The translations under genes were made by a program, and so were the position numbers. This document shows positions 41,452 to 51,198 of a stretch of DNA of 64,000 nt, one piece after another. The notes beneath the pieces were generated by a model, which was not told the origin of the DNA, did no database searches, and was given only the letters and a program-made list of their open reading frames with translations. Every line of letters starts with the position of its first letter. The stretch's first letter is position 1. Location of the stretch: the NCBI RefSeq assembly GCF_029626145.1, contig NZ_JARUBJ010000002.1, forward strand, positions 6,210,501-6,274,500, written 5' to 3'. The stretch comes from Micromonospora sp. WMMD961 (GTDB taxonomy: Bacteria > Actinomycetota > Actinomycetes > Mycobacteriales > Micromonosporaceae).

Positions 41452-44400
41452 GTGTCGACCCAGCAGACTTCGCAGGAGAACCCACTAGCGGGTTTCGGCC
41501 CGAATGAGTGGATCGTCGAGGAGATGTACCAGCGGTACCTCGCCGACCCAACGAGCGTCGATTCGGCCTGGCACGACTTCTTCGCCGACTACCGACCGGC
41601 GCCCGGAGCGGCCACCCCGCGTGCAACCGAATCGTCGGAGAAGCCCGCCGCTCCCGAGCCGGACGGCCAGCCGGAGGCGGCCGCGAAGGTCAGCCAGCCG
41701 AGCGCCACGGCGAAGCCGGCGAGCGCCCCGGCCGCCGCGAAGCCGGCCGCCGCCCCGTCGGCACCGGCCAAGCCCACCGCTCCGGCCGCGGCCAAGGCCG
41801 CACCGGAGAAGGCCGCGCCGGCCAAGCCGGCCGCCAAGGCCGCCGCACCGACCGCTGACGGTCCGCAGACCACGCCGCTGCGTGGCGTCGCCGCGAAGAT
41901 CGTCCAGAACATGGACGCCTCGCTGAGCGTGCCCACCGCGACCAGCGTCCGCGCGGTCCCGGCCAAGCTGCTGGTCGACAACCGCATCGTGATCAACAAC
42001 CACCTCGCCCGGGGGCGCGGTGGCAAGGTCAGCTTCACCCACCTGGTCGGCTACGCGATGGTCCGGGCGCTGGTGGCGCACCCGGAGATGAACAACTCCT
42101 TCGCCGAGGCCAACGGCAAGCCGGCGGTGGTCCGCCCGGCGCACGTCAACCTCGGCATCGCGATCGACCTGGCCAAGCCGGACGGCAGCCGCAACCTGGT
42201 GGTCCCCTCCATCAAGGGCTGCGAGCAGATGGACTTCCGGCAGTTCTGGCAGGCGTACGAGGACGTGGTCCGGCGGGCGCGGCGCAACGAGCTGACCATG
42301 GAGGACTACTCCGGCACCACGATCTCGCTGACCAACCCGGGCGGCATCGGCACCGTGCACTCGATGCCGCGGCTGATGCAGGGGCAGAGCGCGATCATCG
42401 GCGTCGGCGCGATGGAATACCCGGCCCCCTACCAGGGCATGTCCGAGGCCACCCTGGCCGAGCTGGCCGTCAGCAAGATCATCACACTGACCAGCACGTA
42501 CGACCACCGGATCATCCAGGGCGCGCAGTCCGGCGAGTTCCTCAAGGTGATGCACGAGCTGATCCTGGGCGAGCACGGCTTCTACGACCAGATCTTCACC
42601 GCGCTGCGCATCCCGTACGAGCCGGTGCGCTGGATGCGCGACGTGGCGGTCAGCTCCGAGGGTCAGATCAACAAGACCGCCCGGGTGCACGAGCTGATCC
42701 ACGCGTACCGGGTGCGCGGTCACCTGATGGCCGACACCGACCCACTCGAGTTCAAGATCCGCAAGCACCCCGACCTGGACGTCCTCCAGCACGGGCTGAC
42801 CCTGTGGGACCTGGACCGGGAGTTCCCGGTCAACGGCTTCGCCGGCCGGCAGCGGATGAAGCTGCGCGAGATCCTCGGGGTGCTGCGCGACTCGTACTGC
42901 CGCCGGGTCGGCATCGAGTACATGCACATCCAGGACCCGGAGGAGCGGCGCTGGGTCCAGGAGCGCATCGAGCGCAAGTACGAGAAGCCGTCGGCCGACG
43001 AGCAGAAGCACGTGCTCAACCGGCTCAACGCCGCCGAGGCGTTCGAGACCTTCCTGCAGACCAAGTACGTCGGCCAGAAGCGCTTCTCGCTGGAGGGTGG
43101 CGAGTCGCTGATCCCGCTGCTCGGTGAGGTCCTGGAGTCCTCCGCCGAAAACGGCCTGGACGAGGTCGTCATCGGCATGGCCCACCGGGGCCGGCTCAAC
43201 GTGCTGGCCAACATCGTCGGCAAGCCGTACGAGAAGATCTTCTCGGAGTTCGAGGGCCACCTGGACCCGCGCTCGACGCAGGGCTCCGGTGACGTGAAGT
43301 ACCACCTGGGTCAGAACGGCAAGTTCACCACCCCCGACGGCGAGCACGCGGTCAAGGTGTCGGTGGTGGCCAACCCGTCGCACCTGGAGGCCGTCGACCC
43401 GGTGCTGGAGGGCATCGTCCGGGCCAAGCAGGACCGGATCGACCTCAAGCTGGAGGGCTACACCGTGCTGCCGCTGGCGGTGCACGGCGACGCCGCGTTC
43501 GCCGGGCAGGGTGTGGTCGCCGAGACGCTCAACCTGTCGCAGCTGCGCGGTTACCGCACCGGCGGCACCGTGCACGTGGTGGTCAACAACCAGGTCGGCT
43601 TCACCACCGCCCCGGAATACAGCCGGTCCAGCCTCTACAGCACCGACGTGGCCCGGATGATCCAGGCGCCGATCTTCCACGTCAACGGCGACGACCCCGA
43701 GGCAGTGGTCCGGGTGGCCCGACTGGCGTTCGAATACCGGCAGACGTTCAACAAGGACGTCGTGATCGACATGGTCTGCTACCGGCGGCGCGGTCACAAC
43801 GAGGGCGACGACCCGTCGATGTCCAACCCGCAGATGTACAAGATCATTGACTCGAAGCGCTCGGTCCGCAAGCTCTACACCGAGGAGCTGATCGGTCGCG
43901 GCGACATCACCGTGGAAGACGCGGAAGAGCTGCTGCGTGACTACCAGGCGCAGCTGGAGAAGGTCTTCAAGGCCACCCGGGACGCCGCCTCGGCGCCGCG
44001 CCAGCTCAACCGGCCGCGCCGCGAGGAGGAGCCGGAGCCGCAGGTCGACACCGCCACCGACGCCTCCGTGGTGAAGGCCATCGGCGAGGCGCACATCAAC
44101 CTGCCCGAGGGCTTCACCCCGCACAAGCGGATCCAGCAGTTGCTCGACCGGCGGGCCAAGATGTCCACCGAGGGCAACATCGACTGGGGCTACGGCGAGA
44201 TCATCGCGTTCGGGGCGCTGCTGCACGACGGGGTCACCGTCCGGCTCGCCGGTCAGGACTCGCGCCGAGGCACGTTCGTCCAACGGCACGCCTCGGTGGT
44301 CGACTCCCGCACCGGCGACGACTACCTGCCGCTCAAGTCGCTCACCGGCGACGGCGAGCGCTCCCGGTTCTTCGTGCACGACTCGCTGCTCAGCGAGTAC

Positions 44401-45213
44401 GCGGCGATGGGCTTCGAGTACGGCTACTCGGTGGAGAACATCAACGCCCTCGTCGCCTGGGAGGCCCAGTTCGGCGACTTCGTCAACGGCGCCCAGTCGG
44501 TGATCGACGAGTTCATCTCCTCCGGTGAGGTGAAGTGGGGCCAGCGTTCCGCTGTCACCCTGCTGCTGCCGCACGGCCACGAGGGCCAGGGCCCGGACCA
44601 CACCTCCGGCCGCCCGGAGCGGTTCCTGCAGATGTGCGCCGAGGACAACATGCGGGTGGCCATCCCGACGACCCCGGCGAACTACTTCCACCTGCTGCGC
44701 CGCCAGGCCCTGTCGCCCAAGCGCAAGCCGCTGGTGGTGTTCACGCCGAAGTCACTGCTGCGGCACAAGCTCTGCGTCTCCTCGGTGGAGGACTTCACCA
44801 CCGGCACCTTCCAGCCGGTGCTGCGCGACACGGCAGCTCCGGCGCCGGAAGCGGTGAAGCGGGTGCTGCTCTGCTCGGGCAAGGTCTACTACGACCTGTT
44901 CCAGGCCCGGCAGGAGCGCGGCGTCACCGACACGGCGATCCTCCGGATCGAGCAGCTGTACCCGCTGCCGGTGGAGGAGATCCGGGCTGCCCTGGCGCAG
45001 TACCCGAACGCGGAGGACTTCGCCTGGGTGCAGGAGGAGCCGGCCAACCAGGGTGCCTGGTCGTTCGTCGCGCTCAACCTGCTGGAGCACCTGACCGACG
45101 TGCGGCTGCGGCGGATCTCCCGCCCGGCGGCGGCCGCCCCGGCGGTCGGCTCGGCCAAGACCCACGAGGTCGAGCAGAATGCGCTGATCGAGGCGGCTCT
45201 CCCCCGCCCGTGA
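41452..45213 (+). CDS. kgd: multifunctional 2-oxoglutarate dehydrogenase/decarboxylase E1-E2 fusion
   Basis: A 1253-aa actinobacterial fusion enzyme of the 2-oxoglutarate node. Parts: N-terminal E1 tail (about 1-45), Ala/Pro/Lys-rich linker (about 50-140), E2 succinyltransferase core (about 145-365; TYDHRIIQGAQSGEF with catalytic His), then ThDP-dependent E1 (about 370-1253; EGGESLIPLL, IGMAHRGRLNVL, GDDPEAVVRVARLAF, LLPHGHEGQGPDH). There is no lipoyl domain, so lipoate is supplied by other E2 proteins, as in Mycobacterium. It joins E3-linked complex formation or semialdehyde production. GTG 41452 follows a weak AGAGG at about 12 nt. Terminator follows. Confidence 0.95.
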   Translation: MSTQQTSQENPLAGFGPNEWIVEEMYQRYLADPTSVDSAWHDFFADYRPAPGAATPRATESSEKPAAPEPDGQPEAAAKVSQPSATAKPASAPAAAKPAAAPSAPAKPTAPAAAKAAPEKAAPAKPAAKAAAPTADGPQTTPLRGVAAKIVQNMDASLSVPTATSVRAVPAKLLVDNRIVINNHLARGRGGKVSFTHLVGYAMVRALVAHPEMNNSFAEANGKPAVVRPAHVNLGIAIDLAKPDGSRNLVVPSIKGCEQMDFRQFWQAYEDVVRRARRNELTMEDYSGTTISLTNPGGIGTVHSMPRLMQGQSAIIGVGAMEYPAPYQGMSEATLAELAVSKIITLTSTYDHRIIQGAQSGEFLKVMHELILGEHGFYDQIFTALRIPYEPVRWMRDVAVSSEGQINKTARVHELIHAYRVRGHLMADTDPLEFKIRKHPDLDVLQHGLTLWDLDREFPVNGFAGRQRMKLREILGVLRDSYCRRVGIEYMHIQDPEERRWVQERIERKYEKPSADEQKHVLNRLNAAEAFETFLQTKYVGQKRFSLEGGESLIPLLGEVLESSAENGLDEVVIGMAHRGRLNVLANIVGKPYEKIFSEFEGHLDPRSTQGSGDVKYHLGQNGKFTTPDGEHAVKVSVVANPSHLEAVDPVLEGIVRAKQDRIDLKLEGYTVLPLAVHGDAAFAGQGVVAETLNLSQLRGYRTGGTVHVVVNNQVGFTTAPEYSRSSLYSTDVARMIQAPIFHVNGDDPEAVVRVARLAFEYRQTFNKDVVIDMVCYRRRGHNEGDDPSMSNPQMYKIIDSKRSVRKLYTEELIGRGDITVEDAEELLRDYQAQLEKVFKATRDAASAPRQLNRPRREEEPEPQVDTATDASVVKAIGEAHINLPEGFTPHKRIQQLLDRRAKMSTEGNIDWGYGEIIAFGALLHDGVTVRLAGQDSRRGTFVQRHASVVDSRTGDDYLPLKSLTGDGERSRFFVHDSLLSEYAAMGFEYGYSVENINALVAWEAQFGDFVNGAQSVIDEFISSGEVKWGQRSAVTLLLPHGHEGQGPDHTSGRPERFLQMCAEDNMRVAIPTTPANYFHLLRRQALSPKRKPLVVFTPKSLLRHKLCVSSVEDFTTGTFQPVLRDTAAPAPEAVKRVLLCSGKVYYDLFQARQERGVTDTAILRIEQLYPLPVEEIRAALAQYPNAEDFAWVQEEPANQGAWSFVALNLLEHLTDVRLRRISRPAAAAPAVGSAKTHEVEQNALIEAALPRP

Positions 45214-45230
45214 CCTGACCCGCACCGCGC

Positions 45231-45267
45231 GCCGGGGCAGGGCCGTTTCCCACGGTCCTGCCCCGGC
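45231..45267 (+). terminator. kgd terminator hairpin
   Basis: GCCGGGGCAGGGCCGT pairs with ACGGTCCTGCCCCGGC (one mismatch), beginning 17 nt past the kgd stop codon. Confidence 0.8.
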
Positions 45268-45322
45268 TCGCGTCGGTCCATCCGCCCGGCCACCCGCCGG
45301 GCCGAGCACGAGGACGTACGCC

Positions 45323-45508
45323 GTGTACTTCACCGACCGTGGCATCGAGGAACTGGTCGAGCGCCGGGGCGACGAGCAGGTGACCCTGGAGTGGCTGGGC
45401 GAGCGCCTACGCGACTTCGTCGACCTCAACCCCGACTTCGAAACCCCCATCGAACGTCTGGCCACCTACCTGGCGCGCCTGGACGACCCCGACGACGACG
45501 ACGCCTAA
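45323..45508 (+). CDS. DUF6104-like small acidic protein
   Basis: A 61-aa acidic protein, MYFTDRGIEELVERRGDEQV then LEWLGERLRDFVDLNPDFE, ending in DDPDDDDA. GTG 45323 with GAGGACG upstream. Proteins of this form (often named DUF6104) sit after kgd in actinobacteria, so a link to the kgd function is plausible but unproven. Family name from memory. Confidence 0.8.
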   Translation: MYFTDRGIEELVERRGDEQVTLEWLGERLRDFVDLNPDFETPIERLATYLARLDDPDDDDA

Positions 45509-45535
45509 CACCCCCACCCCCACCCCCCTTGCTCG

Positions 45536-45598
45536 CGGTGATCATGAAGTTGGCCGCGCGTGTCGTCGGCGTGTCGGGCCATAACTCCATGATCACCG
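45536..45598. repeat. hairpin element, GATCATGGAGTT family, short copy
   Basis: CGGTGATCATGAAGTTGGCC pairs imperfectly with GGCCATAACTCCATGATCACC. Same core as 6593-6669. It lies between co-directional DUF6104 and pta, so it does not always mark convergent ends. Confidence 0.78.
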
Positions 45599-45665
45599 GG
45601 GCAGGGGTGGGCGAGGGGCCGGCCGGCAGGGTCGGAGGGCCCGGGTGGGCGGCCCCGCGATCTTC

Positions 45666-45671
45666 TAGGGT
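45666..45671 (+). promoter_or_regulatory. leaderless -10 box of pta-ackA
   Basis: TAGGGT ends 6 nt before GTG 45678; no Shine-Dalgarno sequence precedes the start. Confidence 0.65.
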
Positions 45672-45677
45672 GGGGCT

Positions 45678-47747
45678 GTGGCCCGAAGTGTGTACCTGAC
45701 GAGCGTGGGGTCCGGCGGGGGCAAGTCGACTATCGCCCTCGGGTTGGCGGAGTTGCTGTCCCGCCAGGTGGGGCGGATCGGCGTCTTTCGGCCGCTGGTG
45801 GCCTCCAGCGGTGCGGACCCGATCCTTGCCCTGCTCAGCGAGCGGTACCGGGTCGAGGTGCCGCTCGCCGAACTGGCCGGGGCCACGTACGCCGAGGCGG
45901 CCGCGCTGGTCGCCGACGGCCGGCGGGAGGAGCTGATCTCCGCCGTCGTCGAGCGGTACCGGGCGGTGGAGCGGCAGTGCCCGGCGGTCGTCGTGGTGGG
46001 CAGCGACTTCGACGACCCGGGCGACCCCGCCCACCCCCGGGAGCTGGCCTTCAACGCCCGGCTGGCCACCGAGTTCGGCAGTGTCGTGGTGCCGGTGGTG
46101 GACGGCTACGAGCAGGAGCCGGCGGCCGTCGCGGCGGCCATGCGAGGGGCGTACCACGATCTGGCCGACCTGGGCGCGACGGTGCTCGCGGTCATCGCCA
46201 ACCGGGTGACCGAGCCGATGACGCTGCCCGACCTGCCGGTGCCCGCGTACGCCATCCCAGAGGTACCGAGCGTGTCGGCGCCGACGGTGGCCGAGGTGGC
46301 GGCGGCGCTGGGCGCCACCCTGCTGGCCGGAGACGACGCCGCCCTCGGCCGGGACGTGCTGGACTTCGTGGTCGGTGCCGCGCACGTACCGACCCTGCTG
46401 GGCCACCTCACCGAAGGCGCCCTGGTGATCACCCCCGGCGATCGGGCCGACCTGCTCGTCGCCGCGAGCGCCGCCCACGTGGCCGGGCAGGTGTCGGTGG
46501 CCGGGCTGGTGCTCACCCTCGGCGAGCAGCCCGACCCCCGAGTCATGCGGCTGGTCGAGGGCCTGAACACCGGGTTGGCGGTGCTCTCCGTGGGCAGCGA
46601 CAGCTACGACACGGTGGCCGCGTCCAGCCGGATCGAGGGTCGACCCAGCGCGGCCAACCCGCGCAAGGTGGAGGCGGCGCTGGGCGCGTTCGAGCGATGT
46701 GTGGACACCGACGACCTGGCCCGCCGGTTGCGGGTCAGCCGCTCGGCGCGGGTCACCCCGCTGATGTTCGAGAACGAGCTGATCGACCGGGCCCGCTCGA
46801 AGCCCCGGCACCTGGTGCTGCCGGAGGGCACCGAGGACCGGATCCTGCGCGCGGCGGAGATCCTGCTGCGGCGTGGAGTGGCCGAGCTGACCCTGCTCGG
46901 ACGGCCGGACGACATCGCCCGGCGGACCCGCGAGCTGGGCATCGACCTCGGCGACGCGCACGTGGTCGACCCCGTCACCAGCGGCTGGCGGGACGACTTC
47001 GCGATCGAGTACGCGCGGCTGCGCGCCCACCGGGGCGTGACCGCCGAGTTGGCGCACGACATCGTGGCGCAACCCAACTACTTCGGCACCCTGATGGTGG
47101 CGACCGGGCGAGCCGACGGAATGGTCTCCGGTGCCACGCACACCACCGCCGCGACCATCCGACCGGCGTTCGAGATCATCCGTACCGTGCCGGAGGTCTC
47201 GGTGGCCTCCAGCGTCTTCTTCATGCTGCTCCGCGACCGGGTGCTGGTCTACGGCGACTGCGCCGTCAACCGCGACCCGGACGCCGCGCAGCTCGCCGAC
47301 ATCGCGATCTCGTCGGCCGACACCGCAGCCCGGTTCGGCATCGAACCCCGGGTCGCCATGCTGTCGTACTCCACCGGCAGCTCCGGCGCCGGCGAGGACG
47401 TGGAGAAGGTCGCCAAGGCCACCGCGCTGGTCCGGGAACGCCGACCCGACCTGCTGGTCGAGGGGCCGATCCAGTACGACGCGGCGATCGACCCGGCGGT
47501 GGCGGCGACGAAGCTGCCGGGCAGCCCGGTCGCCGGACACGCCACGGTCTTCATCTTCCCGGACCTGAACACCGGCAACAACACCTACAAGGCCGTGCAA
47601 CGCTCCGCCGGGGCGGTCGCCGTCGGCCCGGTGATGCAGGGCCTACGGCGGCCGGTGAACGACCTGTCCCGCGGCGCGGGAGTGCCGGACATCGTCAACA
47701 CGGTGGCCATCACGGCCATCCAGGCGGCCAGCGAGGAGGCGTCGTGA
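45678..47747 (+). CDS. pta: phosphate acetyltransferase, long form
   Basis: Acetyl-CoA plus phosphate to acetyl phosphate plus CoA; 689 aa. The N-terminal P-loop-like domain (GSGGGKSTIALGLAE, about 11-25) resembles the dethiobiotin synthetase fold, a DRTGG-type regulatory domain follows, and the catalytic PTA_PTB domain lies at about 355-685 (MVSGATHTTAATIRPA, FPDLNTGNNTYKAVQR). The long form is common in actinobacteria. It begins with GTG 45678, probably leaderless, and overlaps ackA by 4 nt. Confidence 0.95.
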   Translation: MARSVYLTSVGSGGGKSTIALGLAELLSRQVGRIGVFRPLVASSGADPILALLSERYRVEVPLAELAGATYAEAAALVADGRREELISAVVERYRAVERQCPAVVVVGSDFDDPGDPAHPRELAFNARLATEFGSVVVPVVDGYEQEPAAVAAAMRGAYHDLADLGATVLAVIANRVTEPMTLPDLPVPAYAIPEVPSVSAPTVAEVAAALGATLLAGDDAALGRDVLDFVVGAAHVPTLLGHLTEGALVITPGDRADLLVAASAAHVAGQVSVAGLVLTLGEQPDPRVMRLVEGLNTGLAVLSVGSDSYDTVAASSRIEGRPSAANPRKVEAALGAFERCVDTDDLARRLRVSRSARVTPLMFENELIDRARSKPRHLVLPEGTEDRILRAAEILLRRGVAELTLLGRPDDIARRTRELGIDLGDAHVVDPVTSGWRDDFAIEYARLRAHRGVTAELAHDIVAQPNYFGTLMVATGRADGMVSGATHTTAATIRPAFEIIRTVPEVSVASSVFFMLLRDRVLVYGDCAVNRDPDAAQLADIAISSADTAARFGIEPRVAMLSYSTGSSGAGEDVEKVAKATALVRERRPDLLVEGPIQYDAAIDPAVAATKLPGSPVAGHATVFIFPDLNTGNNTYKAVQRSAGAVAVGPVMQGLRRPVNDLSRGAGVPDIVNTVAITAIQAASEEAS

Positions 47748-48859
47748 GTCGAGTGCTCGTGCTCAACTGCGGGTCGTCGTCGGTCAAGTGGCGTCGCTAC
47801 GACGGGGACCGGGCGCTGGACCACGGCACCGTCGAGCGGATCGGTGAACCCGGTGGCGGCCCGCCGGACCACGCCACCGCCGTCCGGCAGATCCTCGACG
47901 GGCTGGACCTGAGCGGGCTGGTCGCGGTCGGGCACCGGGTGGTGCACGGCGGCCGGACGTTCAGCGCACCGGTGCTGGTCGACGACGCGGTGCTGGCCGC
48001 GATCAAGGACCTGGTGCCGCTCGCCCCGCTGCACAACCCGGCGAACCTGGCCGGCATCGAGGTGGCCCGGGCGGCGCTGCCGCACGTCCCGCAGGTCGCC
48101 GTCTTCGACACCGCGTTCCACCACACCCTGCCGGAGGCCGCCGCGACGTACGCGATCGACCGGGACACCGCCGAGCGGTACGCCATCCGCCGGTACGGCT
48201 TCCACGGCACCTCGCACGCGTACGTGTCCCGCCGCACCGCCGAGCTGCTGGGCCGCCCGTACGACCAGCTCAACATCATCACCCTGCACCTGGGTAACGG
48301 GGCCAGCGCCTGCGCGGTGCGCAACGGACGCAGCGTCGCCACCTCGATGGGCATGTCGCCGTTGCAGGGGCTGGTGATGGGCACCCGCAGCGGCGACCTC
48401 GACCCCACTGTCATCTTCCACCTGCGCCGGGAGGGCGGGATGTCGGTCGACGACATCGACGACCTGCTCAACCACCGCAGCGGCCTACTCGGGTTGACCG
48501 GCGCCAACGACATGCGCGAGGTGCTGCACCGCCGGACGGCCGGTGACCAGGCGGCATCGTTGGCCTTCGACGTGTACTGCCGGCGCATCACCGGCTACGT
48601 CGGGGCGTACTACGCGCTGCTCGGCCACGTCGACGCGATCACCTTCACCGCCGGGGTCGGCGAACACGCCGCACCCGTGCGGGCCGCCGCGCTGGCCGGC
48701 CTGGCACGCCTCGGCATCAGCGTCGACGACGCCCGCAACGACGGCCAAGGCGACCGGGTGATCTCCCCCGACGACGCCGAGGTGAGCGTGTGCGTCATCC
48801 GCACCGACGAGGAGCGGGAGATCGCCCGGCAGACCCGGGACGTGGTGGAGGGCAGCTGA
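47744..48859 (+). CDS. ackA: acetate kinase
   Basis: Acetyl phosphate plus ADP to acetate plus ATP; 371 aa. Motifs: VLNCGSSSVKW (ATP/phosphate loop), GHRVVHGG, HTLPEAAATYAI with substrate His/Arg region RRYGFHGTSHAYVS, LGNGASACAV, and GVGEHA near the C-terminus. GTG 47744 has GAGGAGG upstream and overlaps the pta stop. Together with pta it links acetyl-CoA and acetate. Confidence 0.95.
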   Translation: MSRVLVLNCGSSSVKWRRYDGDRALDHGTVERIGEPGGGPPDHATAVRQILDGLDLSGLVAVGHRVVHGGRTFSAPVLVDDAVLAAIKDLVPLAPLHNPANLAGIEVARAALPHVPQVAVFDTAFHHTLPEAAATYAIDRDTAERYAIRRYGFHGTSHAYVSRRTAELLGRPYDQLNIITLHLGNGASACAVRNGRSVATSMGMSPLQGLVMGTRSGDLDPTVIFHLRREGGMSVDDIDDLLNHRSGLLGLTGANDMREVLHRRTAGDQAASLAFDVYCRRITGYVGAYYALLGHVDAITFTAGVGEHAAPVRAAALAGLARLGISVDDARNDGQGDRVISPDDAEVSVCVIRTDEEREIARQTRDVVEGS

Positions 48860-48879
48860 CCAGGTCAGTTGCGCTTCGG

Positions 48880-49050
48880 TCAGCTCAGCGCGAACCAGGC
48901 GACGACTGCCACCACCAGCACCACGACCACCGCACCGACGATCAGAGGGAGCCGGGATGGGGCCTCCGTCGACGACGCGGCCTCCGGCGTCTGGGAGAAG
49001 GCACGGAACGCCTCGGTGTTGCCGCTGGGGTCGGTGTAGTTCTCAGCCAT
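48880..49050 (-). CDS. small single-span membrane protein, 56 aa
   Basis: Begins MAENYTDPSGNTEAFRAFSQ, then a charged linker and one C-terminal TM segment. It belongs to a type of small membrane protein I associate with Micromonospora, with no known role. ATG 49050 follows TAGGGT (49058-49063, minus strand) by 7 nt, so probably leaderless. Convergent with ackA. Confidence 0.75.
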   Translation of the reverse strand: MAENYTDPSGNTEAFRAFSQTPEAASSTEAPSRLPLIVGAVVVVLVVAVVAWFALS

Positions 49051-49206
49051 GCCGGTGACCCTAGCGAAGCTGGTCACGCCGTACCGCCCCCGGCTCGCGT
49101 CGTCCCAAGCTGGACCCGGCCGGCTGACGTGAGCCGACCGGGTGGCGGGTGCGGCCGGGCCGGACGGTGGGGTGGCTACGCCCGCCCAGGCACCTACCGT
49201 GGAACG

Positions 49207-50103
49207 ATGGGGGCGGGGCGGCTGATCGCCGTGCTGATGACGGCGTTGTTGGCTGGTTGCGCGTCGGCGGGCCCCGAGGCCGACCAGGCCAACGGGCCAG
49301 CGTCAACGCGTCGAGCGCCCGAGGGGTCGTACGCCGTCGGCGTGCGTACGCTCACCCTCGATCCGCGCTCGGCGCGCCCACTTCCGGTGGCCATCTGGTA
49401 TCCGGCGTCGACCGACGGGGCGGCGGCCGGGCGGTTCCCGGTGGTGGTCTACAGCCACGGGCTGCACAGCCGACCCGACCTGCACGCAGCGTTGACCACC
49501 CGCTGGGCGGCGGCCGGTTTCGTGGTGGCCGCGCCCGCGTACCCGCACACCCGCCAGGGTGCCGCCCAGTTCAGCCGGGCCGACGTCCGCAACCAACCCG
49601 CCGACGCCTGGCGGCTGATCCGGCATCTGGGCCGTCTCGACCGAAGACGCGACGACCCGCTCGCCGGGCACCTGGACCTGACGGCGGTCGCCGCCGCCGG
49701 GCACTCGGCGGGTGGCTTCACCACCTCCGGCATGTTCAGCGAGGGGCACCCGGCCCGGTTACGCGCCGGGATCGTCATCGCGGGGGGTGGGCTGCCCGGC
49801 AGCTTCGCGGGGCGGGCCGCGCCAGTGCTCTTCGTGCACGGCACGGCCGACGCGGTGGTGCCGCTGACCGTCGGCCGGGCGGCGTACCGGCGCACCCGAG
49901 GGCCAGCCGCGTTCCTCAGCCTCGTGGGGCAGGACCACGGGGCGTACCTGACGCCGGGCCACCCGGGGTTCGGCCCGGTCGTCGCCACCACCACCGACTT
50001 CCTCCGCTGGACCCTGTACGGCGACCAGGCCGCCGGTGCCCGGCTGCCCGTGGGCGCCCGCTCCCCCATGACCCGCTACGAGTCCCGCCTGAACGCCGGG
50101 TGA
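49207..50103 (+). CDS. lipoprotein alpha/beta-hydrolase 1
   Basis: A 298-aa exported hydrolase. Lipobox LLAGC (Cys near 18) follows a short hydrophobic start, so it is anchored outside the membrane. The nucleophile Ser is in GHSAGG, Asp in HGTADAVV and His in DHGAYL. Related to dienelactone-hydrolase- and PET-hydrolase-like esterases. TACCGT ends 6 nt before ATG 49207, suggesting a leaderless mRNA. It is a paralogue of the next gene. Confidence 0.83.
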   Translation: MGAGRLIAVLMTALLAGCASAGPEADQANGPASTRRAPEGSYAVGVRTLTLDPRSARPLPVAIWYPASTDGAAAGRFPVVVYSHGLHSRPDLHAALTTRWAAAGFVVAAPAYPHTRQGAAQFSRADVRNQPADAWRLIRHLGRLDRRRDDPLAGHLDLTAVAAAGHSAGGFTTSGMFSEGHPARLRAGIVIAGGGLPGSFAGRAAPVLFVHGTADAVVPLTVGRAAYRRTRGPAAFLSLVGQDHGAYLTPGHPGFGPVVATTTDFLRWTLYGDQAAGARLPVGARSPMTRYESRLNAG

Positions 50104-50167
50104 GCGCACGGGCACACCGCGCCGAACCCTGCCGACTCCGCCTGCCGGACAGGGCACAATCGGGTTC

Positions 50168-51136
50168 ATGCCCCGTCGCGTCACACCCGCACTGATGGCC
50201 AGCGCCGTGCTCCTCGCCGGCCTGGTCGGCTGTTCAGCGGACACCCGCCCGAGTACGAGCGGGCAGACGCCGCCAGCCGAGCCGACGCCCGCCGCCACGC
50301 CGACCCCGCAGGTCCCCGCCAGGGCCGCCCCGAAGAACACCTTCGCGGTCGGCGTACGCCAACTGAAGCTGAACCGGGACGGCCGGGCCCTGCCGACGAC
50401 GCTCTGGTACCCGGCGGCCGGGCCGGCCGGCGGCACGGCCAAGCGGTCCGCGACGGCCGCGCAGGGCCGGTTCCCGGTGGTGATGTTCAGTCACGGCCTG
50501 GGTGGGCGGCCGGACGACTACGCCAAGCTGCTGACCCGCTGGGCGGCGGCCGGTTTCGTGGTGGCCGCGCCGACGTTCCCGCACACCTCCAAGGGCGCCG
50601 ACAACAACGTCCTGGACGTGCTCAACCAGCCGGCCGACGTGTCGTACGCGCTGGACCAGGTGTTGGCGCTGGACGGCACGGCCGGCGACGCGCTGCGCGG
50701 CCGGCTGGACGGCGAGCGGGTGGCCGCGGCCGGGCACTCGGCGGGCGGGGTGACCACCATCGGTCTCTTCACCACCGGTCGGGACGAGCGACTGGACGCT
50801 GGGGTGGTGTTCGCCGGCACGGCGCTCGGGGTGGGCACCGCGTTCGCCGGTGCGGCCGCGCCGCAACTGTTCGTGCACGGCGAACTGGACGAGGTGGTCG
50901 AGTACGCGGCGGGCAAGGCCGCGTACGACAAGGTGCCGTGGCCCAAGGCGATGCTGAGCCTGCCCAAGGGCGACCACGGGCGGGCGCTGCTCGGCGACAC
51001 CGCGACGCTGCGGCTGGTCTCGGACACGTCCGTCGAGTTCCTCCGCTGGTCGCTGTACGGCGACCCGGAGGCCAAGAAGCGCATCTCCACGGACGCGAAG
51101 CGCGGCGACATCGCCACCTTCGACGACCACCTCTGA
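50168..51136 (+). CDS. lipoprotein alpha/beta-hydrolase 2
   Basis: A 322-aa paralogue of the upstream gene. Signal with lipobox LVGC, then a Thr/Pro/Ala-rich tether (about 25-58), then the hydrolase with Ser in GHSAGGVTT, Asp in HGELDEVVEY and His in GDHGRAL. The tether is longer than in the first copy. CACAAT ends 7 nt before ATG 50168. A 38-nt identical block with the other copy indicates duplication or gene conversion. Confidence 0.83.
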   Translation: MPRRVTPALMASAVLLAGLVGCSADTRPSTSGQTPPAEPTPAATPTPQVPARAAPKNTFAVGVRQLKLNRDGRALPTTLWYPAAGPAGGTAKRSATAAQGRFPVVMFSHGLGGRPDDYAKLLTRWAAAGFVVAAPTFPHTSKGADNNVLDVLNQPADVSYALDQVLALDGTAGDALRGRLDGERVAAAGHSAGGVTTIGLFTTGRDERLDAGVVFAGTALGVGTAFAGAAAPQLFVHGELDEVVEYAAGKAAYDKVPWPKAMLSLPKGDHGRALLGDTATLRLVSDTSVEFLRWSLYGDPEAKKRISTDAKRGDIATFDDHL

Positions 51137-51198
51137 CGCCCCAAGGCCCCCGCGCCCCGCGCCGCGCCACGCCACGCCGCGCCACGCCACGCCGCGTC

